A stretch of 64,000 nucleotides of DNA from Baylisascaris procyonis (taxonomy: Eukaryota; Nematoda; Chromadorea; Rhabditida; Ascarididae), in the NCBI GenBank assembly GCA_037389465.1, contig JAZARR010000200.1, forward strand, positions 324,001-388,000. The letters are read 5' to 3'. The translations under genes and the position numbers were made by a program. The notes under the pieces were generated by a model that searched no databases, had not been told where the DNA came from, and saw only the letters and a list, made by a program, of their open reading frames with translations. The stretch's first letter is position 1, and every line of letters starts with the position of its first letter. Below are positions 18,126 to 32,258 of this stretch, piece by piece.

Positions 18126-21100
18126 GGGATAACTATTCGTAATGAATGCTTTGTCGATTAAAGTAAATAAATAAAATAAAACAGATAAATATATCACTAT
18201 AATTATATTTTTTAAATTAAATATTTTTATTGACATTTTCACATATACTTTTCACATAAAATTAATTCTTTTTAATTCATCAAGTCAATTATACTCAACA
18301 ATTACTGAAGAAAGTATTGCCCTAAAGCGATATTCAAATAATGAAAGAATTAGAGGACAAATATATTTAAATATATTATCACTAAATATTTGCAAGAATC
18401 AAAGCAATAATTATTATAAAATATGATAGAATATTGGCAAAATAAAATTAAATTCTTATGTGGTTTTATCTGCCAGAGTAAAAGAAATTCACGCAAAAAA
18501 TAAACAAAATTATTTACACTCATTTTAATAAAGAGCCTCGAAAAAATGTTTCTTCGGCATGGCATGCGGCAATGGAATGGCAACGTTTTATTTATGCAAC
18601 CTGTCGGATCGCCTTGTCAAAACAATTCCACAACTCTTTATAGAAATATCTGAGATCCGAACAAAATAGATTATAGGTACAAGCTGACGTTGACCTTTAA
18701 CCTTTTATTTTTAAGAAAGACCACTGTTATGCAAAAAAAAAACTTTTCAATGCAATGCTGCAAACAGAATTTCACGTTGATCAATTTTTAAGCGCCTTTG
18801 CAAGTTGCAATATTTAAGAGTGTTTCGATTGCGGCTACCTATGTGCATGTATGCATGTCTGTCTGTGTCTGCCTATCCTGTGCATAGTTTGTTGCAGAAA
18901 TTGTGTTCCCCTAATTGTATGGTTTCAACCGAAGGATTAACTATGCCTACCTGTATATAGTTTCAACAGAAGAATCCTTGAAGCTACCACGATGAGGTTT
19001 GTGAACCCATCTTCACATCACTGTCTCCTCTATCGTTTCTCTCTTCGATCCAATAACGCTGAAATAAACTGCAAAAATTAAAAGGTGTGAAAAAAATTTG
19101 CATATTGCATAAATTTACAAAATTTGCATACGACATGTTTTGTTCGGATCTCAGGTATTTCTATAAGGGGGCTAATGAATTCTTTTGACAAACGATGATG
19201 CAAAAAACGAATATTTCACAGAAAAATTTCTGTTAGCAATCAAATCAATTGAAATAAAAAGATATTTTTGCATATATTCCATCATTTTTTGAAAGCTTAT
19301 AAGACCGATCGATAATATGAGCGGAAAGCAGAAAAGTACATCTAAATAACCAGCTCGAATGGTCAATTTCTCAACTCTTTTTATCCCCAATTAATATAAG
19401 ATCTAGGGGAATGCGCTTAAGAATTTCGTATTTCCAATCATCTATATCAAACAGCGGTGCTAATAATTTCTGCATATGAAAGAAGATCATTACTCTATGA
19501 AATTAGATGGACATTTACTTCATTCCAATAATACAATAAACCTTAATGAAATATCCACATAAATGTATTTCGCATCTTATTCAAAGCGCACTACGTGCTT
19601 TTTATATTCGAAGCGGGCGCGTTTTTTGTTTTATTTTCACACGATCGTCGCTGCGTTAAGAGAAATTAAAAAGCGCAAACGCTGCAAACGTAATATCCAC
19701 AAAGAAAAAAAAAAAAAAAAAATTCGCATCTTTCCATTATCGATCTTCTTTTTGATCGCATTGAATTTCATTTAATTTGACCGGTAGAATCAGTCAACTG
19801 TTAAAATACTGAAAGAGGAACCTAACAAGTAAAGTTCCATTATTCATGCCTATATGTGAAACTCACAGAATCAACATAACAAGAACATTGATAGAAGTTG
19901 ATGGCCTTTAATCCAGAAAAAGATAGATCTGTTACAGCATATTACTTCAATGCCAACCCTTCTTCTAAAATCTTCGGAAAAATAGAGCTTGGGGCTCTAT
20001 TTCGGGTGATACGGTATAGTTTTTTTTGCAAAAATTAGTCATTTATCCCCTATGTTCAACTTTGGCCACATTTTTTGATCATTTCTTGCGAGGAGCACCA
20101 AACTTTGATGCCTAAAACTACAGGAGTTTTTCTGGAAAAATGGGAATTTGTTTGAAACAGAGTATCTGATTTCTTCACCTCTCTTCCTACCCCATCCCCC
20201 CTCTTGCCCTTCTTCCCCTCACTCAAATCAAAAGGACCGCAAAAATAAGATATTATTCAGTAATCATTTTGCTCCGCACTCCAATCATCAGACATAAAAC
20301 ACAACGCTTGCACTCATCGTTTACGTAAGCTATTATCAACTCCACTACGTTTAAGTGCTATCACAAAGCATAAATGAACTATTTTCATAGTGGGAATGCT
20401 TATGTTTACCTGTACAGATAGATCAATTTAATAACATCACAAGATTTAATGCCTTTTTTCTCAAACTTTTACAATTCAATCCCTCTCTCGGCGTTTTATA
20501 TTAATGTGAAAATATTTCAATTGGTTTTTTTGACCCTTTTCCCAAATCCGAAATATGCGATATATGGTACCACTCACTATTTGTGTCGCTCATAAAACTT
20601 CAGCAAAGAAAGGTCTTAGAGCATAAGCCAATCACAAAAATATGCTCATTTTCGAGGATATGATTCAGTTGCTAAAAAATATTTTTTCTAGAGTTTCAAG
20701 TAATGCGACCCTCCCCCCTCTCCACCTCCCTCTTTCTCCCTCCCTTCCTCCCCATGTTCAGAACCTCAAAATAAATAACTGAAAAATAGAGTACCATTTT
20801 TTTAACCTTTGTAAAAACTATTTTTTCACGACATCGTGCATGAACTTTTTGCTCGAACATTTTCCAATTTCCCACTACGATTTTTACAAATACCGAATTT
20901 TTCCAATATTATTTAAACGAGAAAAACCAAAAACGAATAATTTCTTTCGATGATTTTTGAATAAATTACGCATTAATTTTTATATTTAAATTTTTATATT
21001 TATACAAAAAAAATTATTAATAAATTCTATTTTCAACGCAACACAAACGCTTATTCATGACAAAGACTGAAATACCTAAAAATGATTACAGTATCCCCTC

Positions 21101-23639
21101 TTTCCCGCTGTAGGACTAAAATACCTAAACTGGTATACACAATCACTGAAGTATCCCCTCCACCCCATTCCCGTCGGATGGTTGAACGCATCCTCTCTCC
21201 CCCCCTATCCCCTCCCCTCCTTCCATATAATCGGCTAAGGCAATAAAAAAATTAGCGGCAATTATTTGGGCACGTGAATAGTGATAAGAATGTGTAAAAA
21301 TCTAATAGAAGCTTCCAATGCGTATCACGTGAATATAAATAAATGATAAGCGATAGCATACAACAGAAATCACGTATATATCAGCTGTTCAAGCATAACG
21401 CAAATAAGTTTATCATTCGAATGGATACATCAAATTCCATTTTTTTTATTTGAATTTAATGTTTAAACTAAACAGTGAAAAATTTTCAACAAAAGGGACA
21501 AAAAAAATTGATTCTTTACATGATGTGGATTTATGAAATTTGCCCCACCGATCAAACAATGATAGCTAACGTTGATACCACAATATCACACCTTTTGATT
21601 AGCTTAATTACCTGACAGTAATAAGGTTGGGGGGGGGGGGGGGAGCCTTTCTAACGAAAAAATTTAGGACTGGATTTCTTTATTGCATGCACTTTTATTC
21701 TTAAATAAATGATAGCAAAATAAGCAAATAAAAATGAACAATCCACCCCTCTTAGTGAAAAAAAAAAATTTCATTTCCGGTAAATCCATACCAACCAAAT
21801 ATGCCACATTCTGTCCTTTTTGGGTATTTGTACACTGCGGCAAATGATTGACTCAAAATTTAAAGAAAACTGTCAGGCAATGGCACTTTGCCAAATCTGC
21901 CAAAGTGTACGGTAATGGAATGGCAATTTGCCAAAATGCCACAATAACCTTATGACACATCGCTTTGTCCCATTTGCCTAGCTTGTAGAAAGAAAGGCAA
22001 TTCTTGATTCAATAATACTATATATAATTGGTATGTTTAGCCATATGGAACGTTGAAATTTTCCAATCATTTATAACAGTAAATATCATACAGTACCATT
22101 TTTGTGTTTTTCTTACTGTACTGCCAGATTACCTACTTTCGCTCCCCAACTACTGTAATAGGACACCATCAGAAGCTGGATGACAGATGTTAGAGGGAAT
22201 ATTGACAGCTGAAATATCTCTTTCTCTCTTTTCTTCTCCACTATTGAATCCAATAAAACGTTTTTTTAATGCAATAATATAATAATATAACATTTTAAAG
22301 TATCATCAATAAGCTCAATTTTACAATTTACTATACTATTTTGAAGGAAATTACTAAATGAATTTTCGATTATTTGACAATTATTTTTAAATTATTATAG
22401 ATGATCTTAATTCTATATTCATAAAGTACCACTGCACTATATCGCTGTTTCCTCATGAATCTACAAAAGTGGGGCGTGAAGTTTACTTAATTCCTCATAT
22501 ATAATTCCTTTCCTATCATTTTACATTACAACACAATATTCAAGGGTAATTTTATCATCCAAGACATATCGTATCCCCTCAGCTTATAACCCCTAGGACT
22601 TATAATGTTCGCAATTTTTTATATCATTAGGCATTCCTAAAGGTGAGAAGCAGTATGGAAAAAGAGCATCTAAGAATAAGCGCAGAACAAAAATATATTT
22701 GACAGAAAGGAGAGGGAGGGGTAAGAGGGAGAGGAGGAGGGGGTGGATTCTAGTTGTATTTCACCTGTTCACGTCCGAATAAGTTTGAATACTTTTTTTT
22801 CTAAAGGTGGACTTTGTTTCCCGATGGGTATTCTTTCCCAACATTTTTTTCAAATCAAATCACCAACCTTTTCTTTGTCGAAAAAAAGACGTATCTTTTG
22901 ATGGCACACACCACTGCCCGTACCTCTCGACTTATTCGATCCGTTTCTTCTTTCTGAATCAAATATATTTATATTCATTTACGTGATACTTCAACTATCG
23001 ATAGATAAACGTTAATGCAATAAATTTACACTAACATGATAGAACGGATAATATTTCATTGTGATTTACAAATAAAGATGACGTTCTTCCTCTACAGATA
23101 TCTAGACACATGAAAAATTAAGCACCAACAATGTTATTTAAAAAATATAACGAAGAATTTTTTTTGGCCCCAAATAATTGACTTTTATATAAGTGGATAT
23201 TTTATCTACCCTCTTGCGCATAGTAATGAACTAAGGGTTTGCAAATCGCTTAAAAATGGTTATCTTTAGGTACTTTTTTACGTCATCGAAATAGGACAAC
23301 CAATACTCATTATTTCTGCCAAGAGATTTAGTATACTTCATAGCGCTTTATCGGATGATCGCTGACTTAGTGGCTCGTACCTCAAAAAAAAAGACAGGTA
23401 TACTTATTTGAATGTCAATCAGGTACGATAATTAAGTTTAATTCAGCTGATAAATGATAACTGATAATCGCCAACAATACTCTATCATTTACATAAGATC
23501 GAACACTGAATTTATCGCCCACTATTAATTACGATTGCGTGCAAATAAAGCTCTTTTAGCGTATCAAAGCACACCTGCTTATTTATGAACAAAAAAAAAA
23601 ATAAATAAATAAAATAAAGCCGATCAATCACCCTTTTCA
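18126..23639. other. Long gene-poor stretch
   Basis: No supported coding sequence. Holds G- and C-rich tracts (20175-20222, 20708-20755, 21095-21225, 22706-22746), a run of 15 G at 21629-21643, A-runs, and scattered TACTGTA motifs around 22070-22160. Short frames at 18350-18583 and 19563-19775 are AT-rich and unconvincing. Confidence 0.5.
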
Positions 23640-24160
23640 CGTGTGATTCAACCACTCTCAATGGGAACCTCAATGATCTCAGTGCTCTACGTTACGGCCA
23701 GCATCCTCATTCACTCGTTGTTCTTCGGTTTTTAGTGATCTCTGTTTTTAATTAATATTATAAAAATGCTATTTGAGCATAGAAAAAGGCCAATTATTTA
23801 GTGAAAGATATGTAAAAGTTTAATCTGAATATGCAAAATAATTTTCACAATTCAATGCAGTAATTTACATATAATTCACCAATTAAAAAATAGAAAATTT
23901 CCATTTAATACCATTACTTATTTAGATTACTTTCTTCAAAAATATTTTTTCTTAACTATAGTTAATTTTAATCATTTTCAGACTCTTAATTATTTAAATT
24001 TCTTTTCAATACAAAATTTTTGCCCACTTTACTATAGATCCAACAACTGAAGCAACAGCAACAACAACTGGAGCAATCAGAACCGCAACTATCAAGCGGG
24101 AACAACAACATCGAGCGCACATTCTTCAATGAGACTGTGATAACGATGTGTGCTTATAAA
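23625..24160 (+). CDS. Two putative exons of an unidentified plus-strand gene
   Basis: Piece 1 (about 23625-23740) contains CDSTTLNGNLNDLSALRYGQ and HPHSLVVLRFL, with a possible donor at TTA/GTGATC. Piece 2 follows a good acceptor (TTACTATAG ending at 24038) and begins IQQLKQQQQQLEQSEPQLSS, a glutamine-rich, coiled-coil-like stretch, then GNNNIERTFFNE. It has a possible donor at ACT/GTGATA, or else it reads to a TAA near 24176. The composition is clearly less AT-rich than its surroundings. Glutamine-rich tracts like this are common in regulatory proteins, but no domain is visible. May belong with 25026-26472. Confidence 0.3.
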
Positions 24161-24330
24161 AATAAATTTAAAAAATAAATAAAAAATCCACAAGGTTCAA
24201 ATTACTATAGATATATAAATATATCAACCAATTTGTTCCCATTTTTCTTATACATAGATTCTTAAATCCAAAATTTTCCATTCCCTAATATAAAATTTAA
24301 AAAAAAATTCACAAATGGATGGTAGCATCT

Positions 24331-24420
24331 AAAGGGCACGGGATGAGTCTAAGCCCTAACCCTCACGCAACCGTATGACTCCACAAAAAACGAGTGGAAA
24401 TGATATGAAGAAACATTTGT
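24331..24420 (+). repeat. Second copy of the 18.0-kb dispersed repeat end
   Basis: GGGCACGGGATGAGTCTAAG then CCCTAACC...ACTCCAC...GAGTGGAAATGATATGAAG aligns with 18044-18125. The copies are diverged and share the order of every block. Confidence 0.55.
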
Positions 24421-25025
24421 CTGTACACTTTATTCATCGAATACTTTAAGCCCCAATACTCAAACGATTTCATAAGTGAAAGGAAAGGGGAACAACAAGC
24501 GAATGAACGACGAGATGGATTGTCTTCATCCCGACATTTTCTACTTTCCAATTGAGCATATGATAGTCATCAAATACTAAACTTCTTGACATTTGCGCCA
24601 TTACTCTTGAAACTCTCTTTTTTGCAAATGAGAAAACTGCAAGATATTATTTCGAAAATTTCACGATTGCTAGTCGATTTAAATATACAAGAACAATATT
24701 TTTTTCTATGAAATATTTTTATTTATATAACATTTAGAAACAATATTGCGCAATTATAAAAATTCGTTGCAAAAAAAATATATATTTCCAAACATTATGA
24801 ATCACTTATCAAACGCTCTACTCTGATAGAGTAAAAAATATGAAAAGTGTATGAGAAATTTGAAAGTAAAAATTCTAAAAAAAAGGCATATTTTTAATTA
24901 AATAGAAAATTCTTTGAATTATTACATATGTACAAAAAACAATACTTCAATAAATGCAAAATAAAATCTCAATATAGGAGAAACTATTTAAGTAATGCTT
25001 AAAAAGTGTAAAACATGATAGAATA

Positions 25026-25500
25026 ATGGGCTATCGAGAACATTCGAAAAAGTATTCGAGAAGCTCACAAATAGAATGCGATTCAACCGAATTATTGTTG
25101 ATCGGAGCTCAAGAACTTCAGTGCGAGAAGTTCGAGCTCAACAATCAACAAAATTTAATAAGGGAATCAAATAAACATATTCGGATAGCCATCAATCGAA
25201 TACAATTAGCCCAATTACTGGTGAAGAGCGAACACAAATGATGGCAATCGATGCCCTCAGTGAGAATATTATTCCAGGAAACAAGATTAGATCTTGCTTG
25301 GTTTCCAGATATACGAATCCTTCTGAAAGTGACGATGCGTTCTCAAGGATTTTCATTGAATCGACCAACGATTACCGTTTATAGCTTTCTTACGCCAGTC
25401 CATCGTTTCGCAGCATAATTGCTCTAGTTTTCTCGTGTCCATTCTGCGGACATAGGCGTACGGACAGAAATGCCCACACGAATAGGCATGTCACTGAAAG
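25026..25500 (+). pseudogene. Coding-like segment in shifted frames, possible exons or decayed gene
   Basis: From 25026 one frame reads ECDSTELLLIGAQELQCEKF and QQNLIRESNKHIRIAINRI to a TGA at 25239. From about 25160 a second frame reads SNTISPITGEERTQMMAIDA then LSENIIPGNK and DDAFSRIFIES to a TAG near 25384. A third piece (about 25390-25486) reads VFSCPFCGHRRTDRNAHTNR then HVTERI, with the spacing C-x2-C-x9-H-x3-H: a C2H2-like finger three residues too short between Cys and His. The switch of frame means either several small exons or a disrupted gene. I cannot choose, and the product is unknown. Confidence 0.28.
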
Positions 25501-26054
25501 AATAAAAAAATAAGCAAAATTAAAATTGAATATATTTTCATATATTTTATGAATTCACTATTTAACGATCACATTCTAATGCATAAATGAGTTAATTATA
25601 ATTAATTAGTAGGGCAAACAAGATTCCTATAGCAATATATATTTCTTTAAATATATACAAAGTACACTTAAATAGTGACCTAGAATACTAAATAAAAAAT
25701 ATGTATTCGCTGATGTGATCATATGAAAACAAAATTTACTTCCGTAGAGGTTTACATTGAAATTTTATTTACTTATTAATTTAAAATATTACTTTATTTC
25801 ACTAATATTTATATAATATGAAAATTTCAACATAACTTTATTATTCAAAACATTTCTAATGAGTCAAAGTATTAAATGTAGATTGATAAAAATTTAAATA
25901 ACGTTTATGAAATATAAATCCTCCTTCTTATCAATGATAATGATTTATAATTGTAAATAAAAGTATTCAATTTTCGATAACAGGAAAAAAGTGATTCCGA
26001 AGCAAAGCATTACAAAGTTTCTGCTAAAACATATTTTTTTAAAGAACAAAGTTA

Positions 26055-26472
26055 ATTAAAGAAAAGAATCAACGATCTATTCAAAGAGAAATTCAATGCA
26101 AATTTGCATATTCCTCTTAATAAGAATAGAGTAAACAATACTCACCTCAAAAAATTTCTATCCGTTGCCAAACTTAATAAAGCGTTTAAATCGGCTTCGA
26201 ACAGCTGTGCATCGACGACGTTCGATACAATCGTTCAGCATGATAGAAGCGATCCCACCAATATCCAATGCTTATCACCACAACGACAAATTAGTGGCGA
26301 TGCTCCCGTCGATATAAAGTCCACCAAATGTAAGCGTAAAATAGAAGACGACAACGTTGTGTATACGGCGCATCAGGTCGCAATTTATAGTGGTCGTCGT
26401 CTCGTGGTTGGATCCGCCCCTAAAAGAGTACAAACCAGTGAACGTGCCACCGTGCAGTCTTTGGTCGAATAA
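26055..26472 (+). CDS. Putative C-terminal exon of an unidentified nuclear-type protein
   Basis: An open frame of 139 codons without ATG ends in TAA at 26470-26472. Composition and codon use look genuinely coding. It includes HLKKFLSVAKLNKAFKSASN, IQCLSPQRQISGDAPVDIK, a basic KCKRKIEDD that could be a nuclear localisation signal, and YTAHQVAIYSGRRLVVGSAP near the end. I recognise no domain. AATAAA signals follow at 26699 and 26717, fitting a 3' terminal exon. The likely acceptor lies in A-rich sequence near 26060-26080 or at 26130. Together with the exon-like pieces at 23.6, 24.0 and 25.0 kb it could form one plus-strand gene. Confidence 0.45.
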
Positions 26473-29400
26473 CACAGACACATTCGACGTCTGAATTTCT
26501 GATCGCTATGCCATTAACTGAAACCATCACTTACCGATTTTTAAGTGCAAATGAGTGCATATGTCCAGAAAATTGATAGAAACGATGACGATGTTATAAG
26601 TTTTACCTCTTATAATATATGTTTTATATTATCGTAGTGTTATGCGAGGGTAAATTTTAGTCGGTATTCAAGGATTACTTTCACGAAATTATTCACACAA
26701 ATAAAGATACTTCAAAAATAAAGCTTTGTGTTATATTTTGTTATTCATATGCTATAGCCAAATATAAAGCAACAAATTGTGCTATATTGTGCTATATTCT
26801 GAGTTCAGTCGATAAATCTGAAGTGTAGTGTGGATAATCTTTAACACTTCTTTAGTGTCAACTTTGAGAGCACTGCTTTTCCCCATTTAAAAAAGATTTT
26901 AAACAATGGGATAAATGCTTAAGAACGTTCTATTATGCTACAGGAATTGGTTACTAGCGATTTCATTGAATGGATTTTATAACAATGCTGACTCATACTC
27001 TTTTCACATTCCGAAATGTCACCGCCACTCATCATTCAAACATATTTCGCTGAAAAATTCAACAATAATGAACAACGTCCGACTGGTTGTATTTGAGGAA
27101 TTATTATGCAATAATGAGATGAATCAGCAAATTGAATACTCAAATTTTTGTGAGAATATTAGGAAATATCAAGTTAGCATCAACCAATTCCGTTCATGCA
27201 GTAGCAGGAGAGGGAGTGGAAAAGGAAAGGAGGGCGATGGATCGGCCTAAGCAACAAGACGGATGAATCGCTCTGCGCATTAAAAAGGATGGATCTATTC
27301 ATACTGTGAAAGAAATGGATCGATACCATAGTCTGGAGCAATGGGTCGATATATAATAGCAACGATCACTTTAATCCTTAATTAAATCAAAAAATGAGCT
27401 AATTTAATGAAACAATAGAAAAAAAATTATAATAACGTTAACTACTTCCGAACAAGCAAACAAGTTTAATAAAAAGTGTAAAAATTAACGAAAAAAATAT
27501 TTGCAATTATGGAAAATACTCACAATACTGAAAAAAATGTTTTCTTTATTTATTTCTATGAATCATCATTTGTTCACCTCATAAAAAGCCCTATTCCGCT
27601 ATTTTCCTACTATAGAATTCTTTTTATTGACTTCATAAGTAAGTATTTCAAATAGAATAATATAACAATCATATTACTCGAATAAATTATTTTACTATCA
27701 CAATTTAAAATATTTGTATATTCATCGCCACTCAACGAACATACAAAGATAATCGAAACTACACAGTTATCGGCACTAATCAGCGATGATCAATGCACTA
27801 TTTGATAGAAGTTGAAAGATGGGTTGATTTGTTTGCCGCATATCGATGAATACTGAATGCTATTCGCCAAAATTACACCCAAAAGCAAATGATGTTTTCT
27901 TATTCACATTCGCACACGACCGGTTTTTTAAAACTCCTTGTTTGCCCTTTTCTGCAGCATTCTATTTTCGATTAATCTTCAGAAAAACAACAGGTTTGGA
28001 TTTGAAGTTGTGGTTTGAATTTCAACTTAGAGTTCGATTATTCAAGTTTCCCAATTTTTAGATTCGAGCTTGAGCTCGACTTCCAAAATTCAAGTTCGAG
28101 TTCATAGATTGCGAGTGAATTTGCGCATAGCGCACTTATATTTATCTTACAATTCGTTTGCACATCAAAAACGTTTGTTTTGATTAGCGTTATAACTCAA
28201 AACAATAGCACGTAGACATTTCTATCGCAACGATATTTTAAAAAAAGAGACCGAAAAATAAAATTACTCGTGATGTTTACAACTCATTAGTCGTGTCTAT
28301 TGAGGATCTTTGTTAAATGGTTCACTTAATGGCTATAAACTCTAAAAAAAGTTCAACATACATATGACAAGTACTATAATTTTTACTGACATATAATATC
28401 GAAGAGGAATAATTTCCATAAGCATTTCCTTTTACGATATAAAAATTTAAATATCAAATTAAATATATTCAAAATAAATAAAATCCAACATTTATGCAAA
28501 AATTAAGAGAATTTTTAAGAATTTCCAAATAAATTTAATAGAACAAAAACTCATTCACATTTTTCACACTATTTTGAGCCTTAAAAGTTTTTCAGCAACG
28601 ACTTTCTATCCTTTTTCTTCCTCTTTTCCAAATTCTTTTTCTACGTCATCCACCTATATTTGCACATTTTAAGCTTAATATTTAAACGCTTATATGCTAA
28701 CTCATTTATTACAATGTAGAATATGCGCCATCTGATGCGATTTTACATGTTTGCAATTGCAAATTGCAAAAAGCACTGCACCAACAACACATCAAACAAC
28801 ACACATTTTTATTCACTATTTCAACGCTAAAGTTAGTATCTTAAAATTTACCCAGCTATAGTATAAAAAGGGTGATTTCTTTATACCAACGTGCGTCTTC
28901 AAAAAAGTTCAGCGACCAATTTCACACCTAATATGTGCCCAAAAATGGTCGAAAAAACTCATTAAGCTAAAATATCCCATAAAAAAGTATAATTGTACTA
29001 AATTTTTTTAAAATTATACTAAAGTATTATTAAAATACAATTATATACTCTGCCCACCGAATTTTTATCTCACCTGAATTAGATGAAAAAAAAAAACGAA
29101 AACCGACTCTTTAATGCGTCTCCTTTTATAAAAATAGCCAGAACAATTCAAATGATGACGCAAAACTTATTTACATTCTATATCATTTTAAGCGGGTAAA
29201 ATTTCTCAACAATGATTTTCTACTTCATTTTAAATTCTTTTCCCATCCTATCCACCCAAATCTGCATATTTTGAGCTTAATATTGCATTTTTTTTTGAAT
29301 GATTTGCTGGCAATATATGTAAATGGCCGGCCTAGTTAACAGCAATTAAAAACGCATATCGTGCCAACCCGTCTGGCGCGTTTTCTAAATAGATCTTACC

Positions 29401-32258
29401 TATAGCATTCTCTCTAAAAGCAATCACAAATAACTAGCAATAATATTTCAATATCGCTGCATCACGCTACATTTACTGCATTTGGCGATTTCATTTATCG
29501 GCGTTACATAGTCATAATAATTACTCACCTACTTCAAGACCAACAAACAGATGATCGCAGCTGAGTTCGAATCCAGTAAAAAAAATTTTTCAGCTCAACT
29601 TTTCATCATACAGTATCCATCACAGTAATCCACTTAATCCACATTCACTACGGTAGATTAGCGTGTCCATACTGGAAATATAGATCATAAATAACACTAT
29701 ACACTTAGACAGTAACCCTCGTCTTAATGGATTTGATCAATATTCCATAGTAATCTAATCCACCCTCAAAAGATCTTCAAGAAAATCAATATATCTCTAG
29801 AAGCTAAAAAATTTTTTTAACGGCGCATAAGCCTGAATGTTGGCTGTATTTCAATAACTTTCAACCGATTCATATCCGTAAGAAATATCGCTCATCTCTG
29901 CCAGTTTTCAGCATTGTTTCCTCGAGATTCTCTACTTTCAAAATCGTCAATTTTTTTCGGTTTTTCAGATGGTTTTCTGACAAATTTTATTTAAAATTCC
30001 AACTTTTTACCTCGAAAATGTGTTATTAACTATATTTAATTTTATTCTAGTATATAGTATTCAAATCAATCATCTAAACCGATATGAATCATATATAATT
30101 TAATTACACGCTTACCTTAGCTCATAATAAACTCAAAATATGCTTGATTCGATAGCTAATAATATAATTTATAAAGAAACAAATCAATTTATAACCTATT
30201 CTAATTTATAATCACAAACTGAAAATTGGTTTCTTTTTTTCATGCTCTAACTCACTGTCAAAGGAACGCTAACGATCGATTAAAAACCTTATGCAACGGT
30301 TCATTATTCATGACGACAAGTGTGCAATTTTCATTTCCCAGTTATGAGTCAAACATTTTGGCACATCTTTGTAAATTTCGAAATGAAAACTACTATTCGT
30401 TAGAATACGTGACGAAATTCGTCGATTTATTTACACAAATGCAAGTGAGGTTCATTAATGAAATCTGCCGAATTACGTATCTATTACGCAAAAATGTTGC
30501 AATTAAAACGTCGCAAAATTGCGTCACACTTCTTTAAGAAATTTGTATGATGAATCATCGTATCGCCAACGTTCTACACTAACCGAAAAAGATGTTAAAT
30601 TTTTTATCTTCTATAAATTTGGAAATGTGGAAAAAAATTTTTCATTTTTTTTTCACATAAAAGAGTGAAAAAAAAAACTCTAAAAATTTATACGAATGAA
30701 CTGCTTTTTTTTCGCGAAATACATTCAATAGAATAATTCGTATTTTTTAAGCGAAAAAAAAACTTTTTTATTGAGTGATGCAAATATTATTAGCATCGAT
30801 ATATATACAAAAAAAATCAACTAGTTCAACAATAATAAGAAAATTCATTTAAAGTAGAAAAAAGTGCAAAATATTTTGGTTGCCTATGATCAAAACATCC
30901 AAATACAATCGGTCAAACCTCCACAGATCAACTCACGACTAAGTTCTTTATACAGCCGTCGAGACAACAAGTAGTTCTAGAATGTACTTTGATGCCAATC
31001 CAACAGACTCTATTCAATCATTTTGCAATAACAAACCTTCTTACCACTTAAAGATTATAGATATTTTCATGAAAAATAACACTAAAACTGTTGTACTGAA
31101 AATAAAAAAAAATTATAAGAAATGAAAATAATATTGTATAAATTAAAGTTTTACACATAAAAGCCGTACAATTGTTTCATCTTTGAATGGAAGAGATAAT
31201 AGCTGTTTTCACCTTTAAAGGATAATGTTACACCTTTTCTTTAGAATACCTGATGAAATTCGATCATTCATTAGTCCCATAAGCTGTTACGAAGATAGGT
31301 GAGGCTCATTAGTGAAATCCAGCGAATTTGCAAGATAGCCCTAATCGATCAAAATATTCATTCATTCATAATGTGTTAAGAATACTATTAGTACGATACG
31401 ATACAGTAACACAGTAATAGTACGACAGAGAGAACAGTAATTGTAGAACAACGATGAATGTGGAAAACAGAGATCAATACCCGGCAACCTATATAAGCAT
31501 ATATTGGGGCTTCATATATATTAATGAAATAATATAAAACAATACCACTCATTGCTATAGAATATGGCGCAAATAGATCCTCGAGGTTGGTATTTTGCGA
31601 ACATTTTGAGCAACTTCCCCTACTCCTGCCTAATCTATTATTACCGACGAATAACCTTGGAAAGTGCAGATTGCCAGTGATTACTTAGATTTCAGGTTTA
31701 AAATCGAGTAAAAATCAACATGACTTCAATGGTACTAAGAAAAATAAGAAAAAAAAACAAAGAAAAAAACAAATTTCCCATAAAAATAGTCAAAATTTTA
31801 GGTAGAAAAATGTATGCTACACGCTCTAAATGAAAAAGAAAGTGCATCTAGAGTGCGTAACACGTATGCAAACTTTTTCACCCTTCCTCTCGTTCTCATC
31901 CATTTGGCGCCAATTTAAACTGCCTTCAAAAAATTCAATGCTAAAATCAAACTTGCTATGCTTCAAAACCTATTATCCCGTAAAATAACAGTAATATAAA
32001 AAAGTTCTTACAATCGTTAACTTGTAATAATTAGAGGAAAGTAAATTTTGAGTCGCATACAACATCGTTTATAACATCGTTTTGTATGAACGCACTGCTA
32101 TTATTCACTATACCTACGATCATAGACCATTTGAAAAGAACAATTCAATGTTTAAATTAAAAAAAAAACACACTTAAACAGCCGATTATCTCTCGAGACG
32201 AATCTCCGTTAGGGATAAACGATTTCTTCCAGACAGGTAACTGACTGCCTCAGCAAAC
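26473..32258. other. Gene-poor stretch with a diverged repeat pair
   Basis: Very AT-rich. A coding-like patch at 27200-27330 is open on both strands and was not assigned. A repeat pair occurs at about 30398-30478 and 31239-31335, sharing TTAGAATAC, TGA(C/T)GAAATTCG, GTGAGG(T/C)TCATTA and GTGAAATC-type blocks. The first copy lies inside a 103-codon frame at 30226-30537 (low complexity, no domain), so that frame is probably repeat sequence. Copy B of the GCGCAT repeat is at 29351. Confidence 0.4.
29351..29388 (+). repeat. Copy B of the dispersed GCGCAT-type repeat
   Basis: AACGCATATCGTGCCAACCC followed by GTCTGGCGCGTTTTCTAA. One of the two best preserved copies. Confidence 0.6.

Noticed and set aside
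27180..27362. Minus-strand frame as the C-terminal end of the AEBP2-like protein (VLLLRPIHR)
   Set aside because: The resemblance to the AEBP2 LLLDPNIYR segment is a few residues only, and the plus strand reads as well.
29560..29600. GAGTTCGAATCCAG as the T arm of a tRNA
   Set aside because: No D arm, anticodon stem or acceptor stem at the right distance.
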